In this document: positions 12,134-28,000 of the stretch, piece after piece
How positions within the stretch are numbered: the stretch's first letter is position 1
Layout of the letters: each line of letters begins with the position of its first letter
Origin: Brasenia schreberi
Lineage: Eukaryota > Streptophyta > Magnoliopsida > Nymphaeales > Cabombaceae
Reading direction: 5' to 3'
Length of the DNA stretch: 64,000 nucleotides
Assembly (NCBI GenBank): GCA_036023115.1
Contig: JAYKKT010000048.1
Location: 7,460,501-7,524,500, forward strand
The notes under the pieces: generated by a model
Seen by the model: the letters and a program-made list of their open reading frames with translations, nothing else
Told to the model about the DNA's origin: nothing
Databases searched by the model: none
Program-made: the position numbers and the translations under genes

Positions 12134-12599
12134 AGCGTTTAGTAGCTAAAATCTAATTATTGAGAAATGGAAAATGTTGCGATATTTTCCAAATGTATTT
12201 GAGATTCCAGAAGGTATCTAAAAAAATTTACCATTTTTATATTGTTTTAAGCCTCTAGAAGTAGAGAAGTAATTGATTTTATGTATTTGATGAGTGCAAG
12301 TTTTGGTTTTCCTCGAACCATCATGAATCGAAACTAGATTGAAAAACGGGCTCGTTCCGGTTTTGGTTTGAGACCTAAACCGTTCGGAACTAAATAGACT
12401 CCTACAAATTTTGAAATTAAAAAAAATTAAAGAATATATAAAACCGGTGGTATGAACTTCGGTTCCGGATCCATTAACGGGAACTGAACTAGGTAGTTCT
12501 AGGTTCAAACTGATCCGATTCCAGTTCAAGCCGTTCCCGGTTAGAACTTCTGGGCCGGTTTGGAACATGCTCATGTATATATAACTGTAATGCTCATGG
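12134..12599. other. Non-coding, GGAACC-type degenerate repeat
   Basis: This holds one of the degenerate GGTTCC-rich patches (12290-12570). No gene is seen. Confidence 0.5.
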
Positions 12600-12792
12600 G
12601 GAGTGCCTTGAAATCACAAATTCCATTAATGGACTGAGACAGTCATTTGTGTTTGGTGTTTGTTTCACAAGCCATTGCCTCCTACTAGTTCGTAAGAAAG
12701 GAACGACCACTTGAACACGCTCCACGGTATTGAACTCTTGATCTTCAATGCAAGGTTCTTTCGAGTCTAACCTTTAGCCATGGCTCCTTGTG
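12600..12792 (-). mobile_element. Possible tRNA-derived SINE
   Basis: Read on the minus strand from about 12792, the head looks like a decayed tRNA: a box A-like 'catggctaaaggttagactc' and, about 35 bases on, a box B-like 'gagttcaatacc'. The body continues without coding sequence. There is no clear A-tail or target duplication, so this is tentative. Confidence 0.3.
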
Positions 12793-12794
12793 CA

Positions 12795-16056
<3,262 letters not shown>

Positions 16057-16600
16057 CATAGGAATATGCATTGTGAAGAAGATAATAGTGTTAAGTGAAA
16101 CCTCTGTCTCCATAACAAAAAGATCTTACCAAATATATTTTTGATGAAATTGGGTGAGAGAGGAGAGAAAAATGTTAGGGGTGTAATGTGAGAAAACAAT
16201 ATTTATATGGAGGATAATTTTGGTATTAAGTAGAAAGTGATGTGTGAATAGTAAAAGGGGTGTGCATATTAATAATACCCTTATTTTGTAGCATTACAAA
16301 GCATGATTACTAGCAATTGAATTATTTTTTAATTAGCACATGCTATAACTTTCTAAGTTTAACTATAATAATAATGTACTTTGGATATCGTATTATTTTA
16401 TATTGATTATTTGTTATACAATACAACTGTCATATATTAGCATAACATAAGATGTACACAACGGGAGTTCAAAACCAAACCAAACCGGGTTTGGTTTAAG
16501 GTTGATGCTAGAACCGAACCAAACGGGGTTAGGAGATCGCCCACCCCTTTACCATACTCTTACCATAATTTCACAATCCTCGTGGGTTCTAAATTACTAA
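16057..16600. other. Non-coding AT-rich sequence
   Basis: No gene is seen. A short patch at 16470-16530 with repeated 'accaaaccaaaccgggtttgg' style words looks like the end of a decayed DNA transposon. Confidence 0.5.
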
Positions 16601-16618
16601 AAGCTTACACACAACCAA

Positions 16619-16801
16619 ACGCTTGGTTGGCCCAATTGCTCGCTCATATCTTAAGCAACGTCTCAAGTTCGAGTCTTACAAATGGCGCAAACTACCTTTT
16701 AGAGGGCTTTACCCCCACAGTGGGCCATTCCAGCCCGGATCACATCAATTCGGGTTCTTCGGGCTTCTTGATCTTCGTGGTATACCTCCAAAAAAAAAAA
16801 T
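16619..16801 (+). mobile_element. tRNA-derived SINE-like element with A-tail
   Basis: A decayed tRNA-like head (box A-like near 16626, box B-like 'aagttcgagtctt' at about 16666) is followed by a non-coding body and an 11-base A run at 16790-16800. The layout is that of a plant SINE. The target duplication was not resolved. Overlapping open frames are not genes. Confidence 0.45.
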
Positions 16802-17045
16802 GTATGCATCGCAAAAGATCTAGTGTAGACCTATAACACTTGTTAGTTACCTAACACAACCTTCTTCCTTTATTTGAGTTCGTGATCAAACTTTGTAAGA
16901 CAATTTCTCTCCACATTCTTTTTGAGAGTATGAAGCTAAAAAGAAGCTTTCAAAGTGGGTTTTGTAGATGCAAAGTAACTTTCAATATGTTCTAGGGGCT
17001 GGTAATTTTTTTTGTTTTGGGTCATGTTCGTGTCATTTCTTTCGT

Positions 17046-17118
17046 GGAGCGTTGACTTCTAGAGGATGCATGTGTAGGTATGTTTTAAGCTTCGGCCTCT
17101 TCTTGTAACAAAAAAAAA
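17046..17118 (+). mobile_element. Truncated SINE copy
   Basis: It repeats the 3' part of the SINE at 17130-17316 ('gacttctagagg', then 'gcttcggcctc') and ends in an A-rich tail at 17110-17118. Confidence 0.45.
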
Positions 17119-17129
17119 TCTTAAGCATA

Positions 17130-17316
17130 CCTCACCCAGAGCGTTAGCTCAACAGTAGGGTGCTCTAGTTTGGTGGGGAGTTTGACTTCTAGAGGGTGCA
17201 CATGTCGGTGTGTTTTAGGCTTCGGCCTCCTCTTATACAACGACAACAACAACAACAACAAAGCCTTTTCCCATACTACATGAAGTCGGCAACTTCGGCC
17301 TCCTTTTGTAAAAAAA
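17130..17316 (+). mobile_element. SINE interrupted by a short LINE tail
   Basis: A tRNA-like head ('gcgttagctcaacagtaggg', then 'ggggagtttgacttc') leads into a body ending 'gcttcggcctcc' and an A run at 17310-17316. A 56-bp LINE tail sits inside it (17237-17292), flanked by copies of the SINE's own end. Confidence 0.5.
17237..17292 (-). mobile_element. RTE LINE 3'-tail insertion with 17-bp target duplication
   Basis: Read on the minus strand this is only the last part of the RTE LINE: the conserved 'gtatgggaaaaggctt' end followed by TTG repeats. It is flanked by 17220-17236 and 17293-17309, 17-bp direct repeats differing at two positions, as expected for target-primed insertion of a severely 5'-truncated LINE. 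Confidence 0.7.
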
Positions 17317-19698
17317 CAAGAAAGGGACGTGCTATATCCGAAACGTACTAAATATAGTAAATATCGTAAAGGCAGATGTAGTAGGGGTCGCGAACCGGAC
17401 GGTACACAACTTGGTTTTGGAAGATATGGCACCAAAAGTTGTGAAGCTGGTCGTCTTTCCTATCGAGCCATTGAAGCAGCGCGTCGGGCTACAATCGGAC
17501 AATTCCATCGTGCTATGAGCGGACAATTCCGCAGAAAAGGTAAAATATGGGTCAGAGTTCTCGCGGATCTCCCTATTACCGGGAAACCTACAGAGGTTAG
17601 AATGGGAAGAGGAAAAGGAAATCCTACGGGTTGGATTGCTCGTGTGTCCACGGGACAAATCCCATTTGAAATGGATGGTGTGAGTTTGTCAAATGCTCGA
17701 CAAGCCGCTACATTAGCGGCGCATAAACCATGTTCGTCAACCAAGTTTGTTCAGTGGTCGTAACGTAAGCGGGCATTCTTCCTGGCTGTTGGTATAACCA
17801 CATTGAAAGTGGTAGCCTCGTCATTGTCAAGATACATGAGGAAGAAGTGGGTCTGTCTTCAAATGTTGCTATGGAATTATACTTTGTCTGTATGATTTAA
17901 TGTATGATTTGGATTTAATGTATGATTTGATCTGTGTCTGTATGAAGATGTTTCTTTTGGTCTTTCTATCCTTCTGTTGCATTTCCCTCCTGGCCTCTCT
18001 ATTTCTCTTTTTTGGTCGATTTAGGTATCAATGCGGCATTCTCATCTATTATCTATCTATCGAATGTAATGTATCTGTTATCTATCTATCGAATGTAACC
18101 AGAATGTAGGTAGGCCCGCCCTTAAATTTAAATAAATGGGGCGGGGAAAGGGAAGTGGGCAGTGGGTCCCCTTGGTCGCTTTACTAGCAGTTTTTTGATG
18201 CGCGAGGAATTGTCTGAAAGTGAAAGGATTGGTAAGCAGCCAAGCGAACATTCCTGACTTAGGGGCAAAGTAGAGAACCAGAACAGGTCAAAACCGCATG
18301 GCGTGATAAGTGAAAAGAAATCTACCTATGTTGATAGTCCTCTTTCGGAAGTCTTTGATTCGATAGTAGTCACTGTTAAAAAAGGAAAGCTTTTAACAAA
18401 ACATCTCTTCAAATCTAAGAGGATTCGCCATACTATTGAAGGTAGAAAGATTTTCTTGCTTCTCTAACTATGTTGCCGGGCTAGTCCTTCCCTTTTAGGA
18501 AGAGTCTTGCCCTTCCCATAGCATAGTCTTGAAACGAAGCCTTCGAACCTTTTTGCCCTTTCAAATCAAAGCTTTTCGGTGGCTGACTTCTTTGCTTTTT
18601 CTTTTCTGTTTCAAATCAAAAGCTTTTCGGTGGCTGACTTCTTTGCTTTTTTCTTTTCTGTTGCTTTGTCTGGCAGTTCTCCTTCTACTTCATGACTGGC
18701 CTGAAGCCGGCCTCCTTAACAGTAACAGATATATCTGAAAAGAACATGGCGTCTATCAGAGCTGGTTTCTCTGATTTTCTTCCCTTTCTTTGAGGCTATC
18801 CCATCTAGTCCAACATCTATCAGCGTAAGTCTAAGACGCTCAGCCCTAGAAATCGACTCCAGAGACCGGGCCCTGTCCCAAAAGGGAAAGTTCTTTTTTT
18901 CTTTTCTTAATAATGGGATAAATCATCAACGGGGTAGTCCTTTAACCTTTAAACTAAGAAATTCCCCCATGCCTTCTAGGAATATGAACTTTTGATGACT
19001 AGGCTAAATAGCTTCCTATTTTTCCTTCCTATGAATGGATAAATAAAGCTACTGGTATCCCTTCCCAACTCCCGCTCTTTCAAAAAAAAGATCGTATTGT
19101 ATATAACTCCTTTGTTTCTTTTCTTCGATCTGGGCTGAGCTGCCCTCTAGTGCGAAGACCTCTTCGGGGAACCCTCTTCGACTATGAAGATGCCTCCGTT
19201 TAGTCTTTCCTGCGCCCTTTTCTTGTCTTTTTTGCTATTGGTTGAAGAGAAGGTCGTTCTGCCCGGGCAATGGAATCAGGTTTTGTAAACCAAAGTCAGT
19301 CAAGTAGTAAATTCTTCGGTTTGCTGAAGAGGAGAGAGCAGACTTCCTTCCTTTTTGATTGAAGTCCAAGGACAGTTTTTGACGGACAGCTTTCTAAGCG
19401 CCTGAAAAGAAAGCTTTGAGTGTGGTTCTTCTCTCAACGGAAAAAGGGCTTTGGCTTGGAAAGAAGAATATCCCTCATATCGAGTGTCTATCGCTCTTCG
19501 TGGCACTAGCCGTAACATCAAGATCGGAAAATGGCGTCATAAAAGATAGTTATACCTGACCCCATGACCTGAAAGAAAGGTCGGGATCCCTTTCTTGCTT
19601 GCATTGGAATAGAGACCAATCCCTTGGTGCTGGGAGGCTCCGTTGCCCCGGCGGGCTTTCTCCTGAGTGGAGCTCGGGTCAATAGCTCTTCCCTTTAC
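17310..19698 (+). other. Nuclear insertion of mitochondrial DNA (NUMT)
   Basis: The insert begins at the A-tail of the SINE. At its start the sequence can also be read as the last dozen codons of mitochondrial rps3 (KTRKGRAISETY, stop), overlapping rpl16 as in plant mitochondria. rpl16 follows (17329-17763). The remaining 1.9 kb has the feel of angiosperm mitochondrial spacer (higher GC than surroundings, CTTTC-type words), but no further gene or tRNA was recognised. It contains a 50-bp tandem duplication at about 18558-18660. The right border is the switch to plastid rpoB near 19698, which is itself part of a 95-bp tandem repeat. Confidence 0.8.
17329..17763 (+). CDS. rpl16: Mitochondrial ribosomal protein L16, nuclear copy with intact frame
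   Basis: An open frame of 144 residues matches plant mitochondrial L16 end to end: MLYPKRTKYSKYRKGRCSRG at the start, then LSYRAIEAARRA, RAMSGQFRRKGKIWVRV, GRGKGNPTGWIA and a TKFVQWS end. The start is GTG, as known for plant mitochondrial rpl16. L16 is a large-subunit ribosomal protein near the A site. Codons for residues 78 (Leu), 112 (Pro), 134 (Pro) and 136 (Ser) still carry the unedited C forms where, from memory, mature mitochondrial protein has Phe or Leu. This points to DNA transfer without an RNA intermediate. No targeting presequence lies upstream (a SINE A-tail does), so it is most likely a recent, non-functional copy despite its intact frame. Confidence 0.85.
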   Translation: MLYPKRTKYSKYRKGRCSRGREPDGTQLGFGRYGTKSCEAGRLSYRAIEAARRATIGQFHRAMSGQFRRKGKIWVRVLADLPITGKPTEVRMGRGKGNPTGWIARVSTGQIPFEMDGVSLSNARQAATLAAHKPCSSTKFVQWS

Positions 19699-20950
<1,252 letters not shown>

Positions 20951-20998
20951 TTCATTAATGGGAATGAAGTTTAATCGGAATGAATCAAATTTTCTTCT

Positions 20999-21275
20999 AT
21001 GATCGATCAGGTATAAACATCAAATAACCTGAAGGTGGACTCAGTTTCGCCTCAACAAATAAGTGCTTGGACTAATAAAATCCTACCTAATGGAGAGATT
21101 GTTGGAGAGGTTACAAAATTCCTATACTTTTCATTACAAAACCAATAAACAGTAGAAATATGGATTGTTTTCTGAAAGAATTTTTGGACCTATAAAAAGT
21201 GAAATTTGTGCTTGTGGAAATTATTGAGTGAACATATGTGAAAAAGAACCCAACTTTTCGAACTATGTAGAGAAA
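20999..21275 (+). pseudogene. rpoC1: Plastid rpoC1 5' fragment
   Basis: The ATG at 20999 begins MID, then after a frameshift [23 protein letters not shown] and, in broken frames, the ERIFGPIKS-like region and a residue of the zinc-binding segment near 21250. This is the start of the plastid RNA polymerase beta' subunit gene in its normal place after rpoB. The match fades at about 21275, and that is taken as the right border of the organelle insert. Confidence 0.85.
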
Positions 21276-21839
21276 GTCAAGTAAGCTTGTTTATTTATTT
21301 GCTTAAGATATTACTTGTATATAATATATCTCTATTTGGGTTCATTAAAAACAGTTAACAAGTAAAGGTATAAGATTTAAAAGTCTACTCTGTATTCAAA
21401 TATAAAATTAAAATCGTGTATTCCCTGCTTACGTGTTTTTAATGTTTTAAAGCATTTACTTGATTTAATATTTTTAAAACTATTCTAAGACATAATATTT
21501 TGTTATCTTCATTATGAAATTATGACCTTTTGAACGACATCCTTTATGGAAAATATCTATATTTGTTTGGCCATTTTGTTGGAAGGTAATTAAAGAATGT
21601 AATTACATTTACCAAGGTAAACTTGTTTTGTTCTTATTTTGTAAAGGTGGCTTGCTGGAACAACCACATTGGCGTGACCCCTTGTGTGAAGTGGGCACCT
21701 CGGTGAGTTATGTTTGTCACTGCATCTACGATATTGGCCTTCTGGATTCTTGATCATTAAAAAATGAACTCTGGAACGATGAACAGTGATGTTGAAAACA
21801 TAGGATGATTTTGTTTCTTATTTTTTAGAAACATGGTAA
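21276..21839. other. AT-rich non-coding sequence
   Basis: No gene or known repeat is recognised. A stretch at 21649-21712 bounded by AG and GTGAGT-like signals could be read as an exon, but no family match was found. Confidence 0.5.
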
Positions 21840-24800
21840 ACTCTGCCCATATAAGGGATCACGCTTGCATTGTCGATCCCAAGCCCGGATAAAAGAGGAG
21901 GGTTGTGTTAGGCTTCCGACAACCAACGTAAAATTTCATCAGATTTTTATAACATGGATTGCAAAAATTATGAGCATTGCTTTGGGGCATCCTCGCCTAC
22001 CGACGCGTTGCAGAGCCCGAATGCAGTGATAAGTAAGCAAGGGCCACTACATTTTCACCCGAATGTAGTGAATAATTTTTAGAGGGGCTCTTCGCATTCT
22101 GAATATGGACGGATGTGGGGGGTAAGGAAGCTAGTCTAGATAATAAGATTCGTATTAGTTCTTGTAATATCATAACATTATCCGATTATGCGGTAAGTTA
22201 ATGGAGGTGGTAGATACTATGATTCAGAGAAAGATTCATATTCTATGTTTACAAGAGATAAAATGGGTTGAAGAAAAAGCAAAGGAGATAGAGGATATAA
22301 GTTTTAAATTATGGTATTCTGGTAAAGAAAAGGCTTGAAATGGAGTTGGTATTATCATAAATAAAGATTTAAAGGATAGTGTAGTAGACATACAATGATA
22401 CGGTGACCGAATCATGATGTTGAAATTAGTGTTAGGAGCAAAGGTTTTGAGTATAGTTTGTGCTTACGCACTCCAAGTAGGACTAGAAGATAGTATAAAG
22501 ACAACTTTTTGGGAAGAGGTAGATAAGGTGATTCAAAAGTTTCCATAAAGGGAGATGATTTGTTTAGGTGACTTAAATGAACATGTCACTAAAGAGGCGT
22601 TAGGATATCAAGGTATTCATGAAAACTTTGGTTTTGGGGATATAAATGAGGAAGGTAGGGAGATTTTAAATTTTGCTATGGCATTTGATCTCTTTATAGT
22701 CAATACAATCTTCAAAAAACGAGATGAACATTTAATTACTTATAAGAGTGGCTTATCACAAACACAAATTAATTACTTTTTGTAGAAAAAAAGATAGAGC
22801 GTGTTGTAAAGATTGCAAGGTAATTCCAGGAGAGAGCTTAACCACCCAACATCGACTTTTAGTTATGGATTTACAAATAAAAAAATAGACAAAGGAAAGA
22901 GTGCATTGAGCTATTCAGACTAAATGGTGAAACCTCAAAAGCAAGAAAGAAGATATATTTAAACAGAAAGTCCTTCAATGAGATGTTTGGAATTATATTG
23001 GTACACCCTGTGATATGTGGAGCAATATGGCTATACATATTAGGAAAGTGGCGAAAGATGTGTTAGGTGTACCGGCACAAAAAGAAGCTTGGTGGTGGAG
23101 TGAAGTAGTGCAAAATAAAAGGCAAAGAGGGCATGTTACAAATTACATTATGCTAAGAAAACTAGTGAAATTTTAAAGGTTTATAAGAAAGCAAAGAAGG
23201 AAGCGAAAAAGGCCGTTAGTGAAGCAAAAACTAAGATTTGGGAGGACTTATATAAAAAACTCAACTCAAAAGAGGGTGAAAAAGATATTTTTAGGATAGC
23301 TAGGGCTAGAGATAAGAAAACTAAAGATCTTAATTATGTTAGATGCATAAAAGACGAGGATGAAAAAATTCTAGTGGCAAATGATGATATAAGAAATAGA
23401 TGGAAAAACTATTTTTATAATCTTTTTAATGAAAATAAAGATGTTAGTATTAGTTTAGGAGATTTAGCCAAGTGAAAAAAGTATATAAACCATAATTTCT
23501 ACCGATGTATTCAAAAGAATGAAGTCAAAGTGGCTCTTAAACATATGAAGGGTGGTAAATCGGTAGGACAAGATAATATTCCTATAGAAGTTTGGAAAAT
23601 ACTAGGAGAAATAGGAGTCACTTGGCTCACAAGACTATTTAATGAAATATGGAAAAACCAAAAGATGCCCGAGGAATGGAGAGCAAGGACACTTATACCC
23701 ATATATAAGAACAAGGGAGACATTCAAAATTGTGCGAATTATCGAGGTATCAAGTTAATGAGTCATACTATGAAATTATGGGAAAGAATTATTGAATGTA
23801 GGTTAAGACAAGTATCAAGTACAACAGAGAACCAATTTGGATTCATGCCAGGTAGATCTACTATTGAAGCGATTCACCTTTTGAGACGTCTTATGAAACA
23901 TTTTAGAGCAAAAAAGAAAGACCTTCACATGATATTTATTGATCTATTAAAAGCTTATGATAGGGTACCGAAAAAGGTTCTTTGGAGAACTTTGGAAAAA
24001 AGAGGTATCCCATTGACATATATTAACCTTATAGGAGACATGTATGATGGTGCAAAAACATGTGTGAGGACTCATGAAGGAATGACAGACTCCTTTGAAG
24101 TTAATATTGGGTTACATCAAGGATAAACTTTAAGTCCATACTTATTTATAATGGTGATGGATGAGTTAACAAAACATATTCAAGATGAAGTACCTTGGTG
24201 TATGTTATTTGCAGATGACATTGTATTAGTGGAGGAGTCTAAGGAAAAAGTTAATAGAAAATTGGAACTATGGAGAGAAACATTAGAAAGCAAAGGCCTC
24301 CGATTTAGTAGAACAAAGACAAAATATATGGAATGTAAGTTTGATCATTTGGTTACTTCAGAGGACATGGAAATTAAAATTGACACACATTGCATTCCTC
24401 AAAAGGAAAGTTTTAAATACCTAGGGTTAATTTTTCAGAGTGATGGAAGAATTGATGGAGATGTTACACATAGAATTAATGCTGGTTAGTTAAAATGGAG
24501 AGGAGCATCAGGTATTCTTTGTGATAAGAAGATACCATTAAAGTTAAAAGGTAAATATTATAGAGCAGCAATTAGGCCTGCCATGTTTTATGGTTCTGAG
24601 TGTTGGGCAGTTAATCATTAACATGTACAAAAGATGTCTGTGACAGAAATGAAGATGTTGAGATGGATGAGTGGTCATACAAGAAAAGACTGTATACATA
24701 ATGAGGTTATTAGAAACAAATTAGGAGTGACACCAATAGAGGATAAAATGAGAGAACATCGTTTAAGATGGTTTGGACATATAGAAAGAAGATCAAAAGA

Positions 24801-25016
24801 AGAACTTGTAAGAAGGTTAGAAAAACTAAATTTGGAAAGTATTAAAAGAGGTAGAGGACGACCACAAAAGTATTGGAAAGAAACAATAAAGAATGATCTA
24901 GCTTATTGGGAGTTAACTGCTAACATGGCACACGATAGGGATCTGTGGAACTGGAAACAAAGAATCCATGTAGTCGACCCCGTCTAGTATGGGAAAAGGC
25001 TTAGTTGTTGTTGTTG
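21840..25016 (+). mobile_element. RTE-type LINE, near full length, degenerate
   Basis: The leader begins 'actctgcccatataaggg', a start shared with the LINEs at 36607, 44441 and 54564. The endonuclease region (about 22200-22780) shows LQE (about 22250) and GDLN (22567), with stops. The reverse transcriptase occupies 23530-24126 and 24151-24489, with DNIP, YRGIK, YDRVP, a GLHQG turn followed by a stop, and FADD near 24212. The C-terminal part 24634-24987 carries RWFGHIERR. The element ends in the conserved tail and TTG repeats. The length, about 3.2 kb, is normal for plant RTE. The part from 22311 is duplicated at 3222-5903. Its 3' end abuts copia leader sequence with no matching target duplication. 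The left flank (about 21810-21838) faintly resembles DNA after 30028. Confidence 0.85.
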
Positions 25017-28000
25017 TAATAACAGCCAATACAAGCACAAGTTGCATATTAAGATCGGCAAGTTGTAACAGCCATTGACAGTTGTTTGATCAAGCAGTGG
25101 ATACCAATACAAGGATCAAGCAATAGTGAAATAATATGGATGGCAAAATGAAAGAGGAACTATCTGCTAACTATGGAAATGATAAAAAAATAGAACCATT
25201 CTAAATTACAAATATCAAATTAGATGGGAGAAATTATAGAGAATGGGCTCGGTCTATTGAACTTGTTCTACGATCTAGAGGAAAATTATCTATCATTCGA
25301 CAGAATCCACCCCTAGAGGGAAGCTGTAGACTTTGAAAGATGGTCTATAGATGATGCTCTAGTAAGCTCATGGCTCATCTAATCCATGAACCCCTCAATC
25401 AGTAAAACATTTATGTATATGAAAACAACTGCTGAAATTTGGGCTGCAATAGAAGAAGCTTACTCCAGAGAGAGGAATATTGCCAAAGAATATGAGATCA
25501 TTGAAAGAATAAGAAAGTGTCGCCAAGGAACCATATCCATAAGTGAATACTATGGAGAACTACGAGAGCTCTGGTATGAGCAGAGACATCTAGTGGAAAA
25601 TAAATGTAGACATTGTGTAAAAGAAAGAACTGCTGAAGGAGAAATTCGGAAAGTGTTTGATTTACTCTGGAGAGTCTCATCATAGTATGAATCTATCAAA
25701 CTAAATATCCTAAGCAAGGAAGAGTTACCATCGCTTAGAACAGTATATTCACTTCTTTTAAGGGAAGAAGACCGGAAGAATTTAGAAAAAGGTGAACATA
25801 TACAAGGTGATAAATCTGCATTTATTGGTAGAGGATAGATTAATTATCAGAGGGGAAGAAACTCATTCACAGGAAGAGGAAGAGGCAAAAATCAATATTA
25901 TGAGGATAAAAGCAAACTACACTGCACACGTTGTGGGAAAAGAGGACATACAAAATAACAATGTTGGGAAATTATTAGAAAGCCTCTACAATATAGAGAT
26001 TACGGAAGGAAATCCATAGAGTATAAAGATTATGGCAGTCATGTAGCATATGTATCTGAAAAAAAGTTTGAAATGAGTCCTGCAGATGAAATGGCAGAAT
26101 TAAAGAAACAGATAGCTGAAATTGAGACACGCCTACGAGATCAACCTTCCACCTCTATATCAAAAATAGACTTAAATCCTCCTCCTGCTTCGTACAATAT
26201 TAGTGGTAACTATTCTTTTCAAGATTCTGCAACTTCTTTTGATTGGATAATAGATTCAGGGGCTACTGACCACATGGTAGGAAATAAATCTAACCTTATG
26301 CAGTATGAAACGATTCAAACTCCACAGTATGTGAAGGTAGCAAATGGTTCTTTGATTCCCATGGAAGGAAAAGGAGAAATTCAGAGGGATAATCTCAGAC
26401 TTAATTTAGTGATATATATTCCGAAATTTCCAGTAAGTCTACTTTCAGTAAGTTCCTTGGTTAGAGATATGAATTGCATAATTACATTCTCTCCATATGG
26501 TTGTATTTTTCAGGATTTGAGGACGGGAAGAACCTTTGGACGTGGTGAACTATGCAATGGACTCTATATACTATCTGGAGGTCAGTTTTTAAAACAAAAG
26601 AGAGCGTTGGCAACTACTACAGCAGATGAAGAAATAAAAGTTTGGCATAGTAGATTAGGACATTTGCCTCTGTTTAAAATAAGAGAGCTTGTCTCTTTTT
26701 CAATTCCTAATAATGTGGTCATTCAATGTGATGTGTGTCAGCGGGCAAAACATCATAGAGCTACTTTTCCTAGTAGTGATTCTAGATCAGTTATTCCTTT
26801 TGAGTTGATACATTCTGATGTTTGGAGACCATGTGTAATACCTTCATTGAGAAACTTTAAGTATTTTGTTACTTTATTGATGATTTTTCCAGACTTACCT
26901 TTGTTTATCTCATGAAGTCTAAATCAGAAATCTCTACAAATTTTCCTATCTTTCATAATCTTATTAAGACCCAGTTTGGTTATACCATTAAAACATTCAG
27001 ATCGGATAATGGTGGTGAATTTTGTAATGCTCAGTTGAAATCATATCTTCAGTCTCATGGTATTATTCATCAGACATCGTGCGTTTACACACCACAGTAG
27101 AATGGAGTGGCAGAACGGAAAAATTGGCACATTCTGAAAATTGCTCGAACGTTACTCCTTCAACACAATTTTCCAAAATTTTTCTGGCCAGAAGCAATTC
27201 TTACAGCAGTATATATCATGAATTGAATTCCTACGATGGTTCTTAGAGGAAAGTCTCCATTCAAGGTTATTAAACCTAAAGATAATCCATTTCATCTTAT
27301 TCTCAGAATATTTGGTTGTATCTGTTATGTGCATGTTCATCAACAATTTAGGGACAAATTTGATTCAAGGGCGATAAAATGTATATTTATTGGGTACTCT
27401 TGCGAAAAAAAGGGATATATTTGTTATGAGCCTATATCTCATAGAAAGTATGTTTCTATGGATGTAACCTTTTGTGAAACTACTCCCTACTACAGAAGTT
27501 CAAATGATGTGTCTAGCTCTATTGTTGAAGAAACAATATTACCAAGGACTAGTATCAATGAAGACTTAGAGGAAACAAATCTGGATACAAGAACACATCA
27601 ATCCACTGAAAAAGACAAACTGCAAGTATATAAAAAAGAGGAGAGAAATATTTTTAGAGACAAACAGATAGATATTACGAATTAAGGGGGAGAAACAGTA
27701 TGTGATTCAAATAAAGTTCAAGAAATAAGTGATACAAGTTTGGAAGACTCAGAAATCCTCATAGCACTCAGAAAAGAGAAGAGATCATGTTGTAAGTACC
27801 TGATTTCCAAGTTCATGTCCTATGACAGGTTATCGGAAGGATACTACGATTTTGCACTAAAAGCTGAGACACATTCAATTCCGAAGAACTATCTTGAAGC
27901 ATCGAAGAATCAACATTGGATTGAAGCTATGAAATCTGAACTTCAAGCACTTGAAAAGAATCAAACTTGAGAACTTTGTGATTTACCAAAAGATAGAAAA

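Noticed and set aside
17332..17744. Two long minus-strand open frames opposite rpl16
   Set aside because: Antisense shadows of the rpl16 frame, which has full-length family identity.
17764..19698. Mitochondrial tRNA or other genes in the spacer
   Set aside because: No cloverleaf or known mitochondrial reading frame could be recognised by eye.
21649..21712. Possible exon between an AG and GTGAGT signal
   Set aside because: No family match and no neighbouring exons in phase; chance splice-like signals are common.
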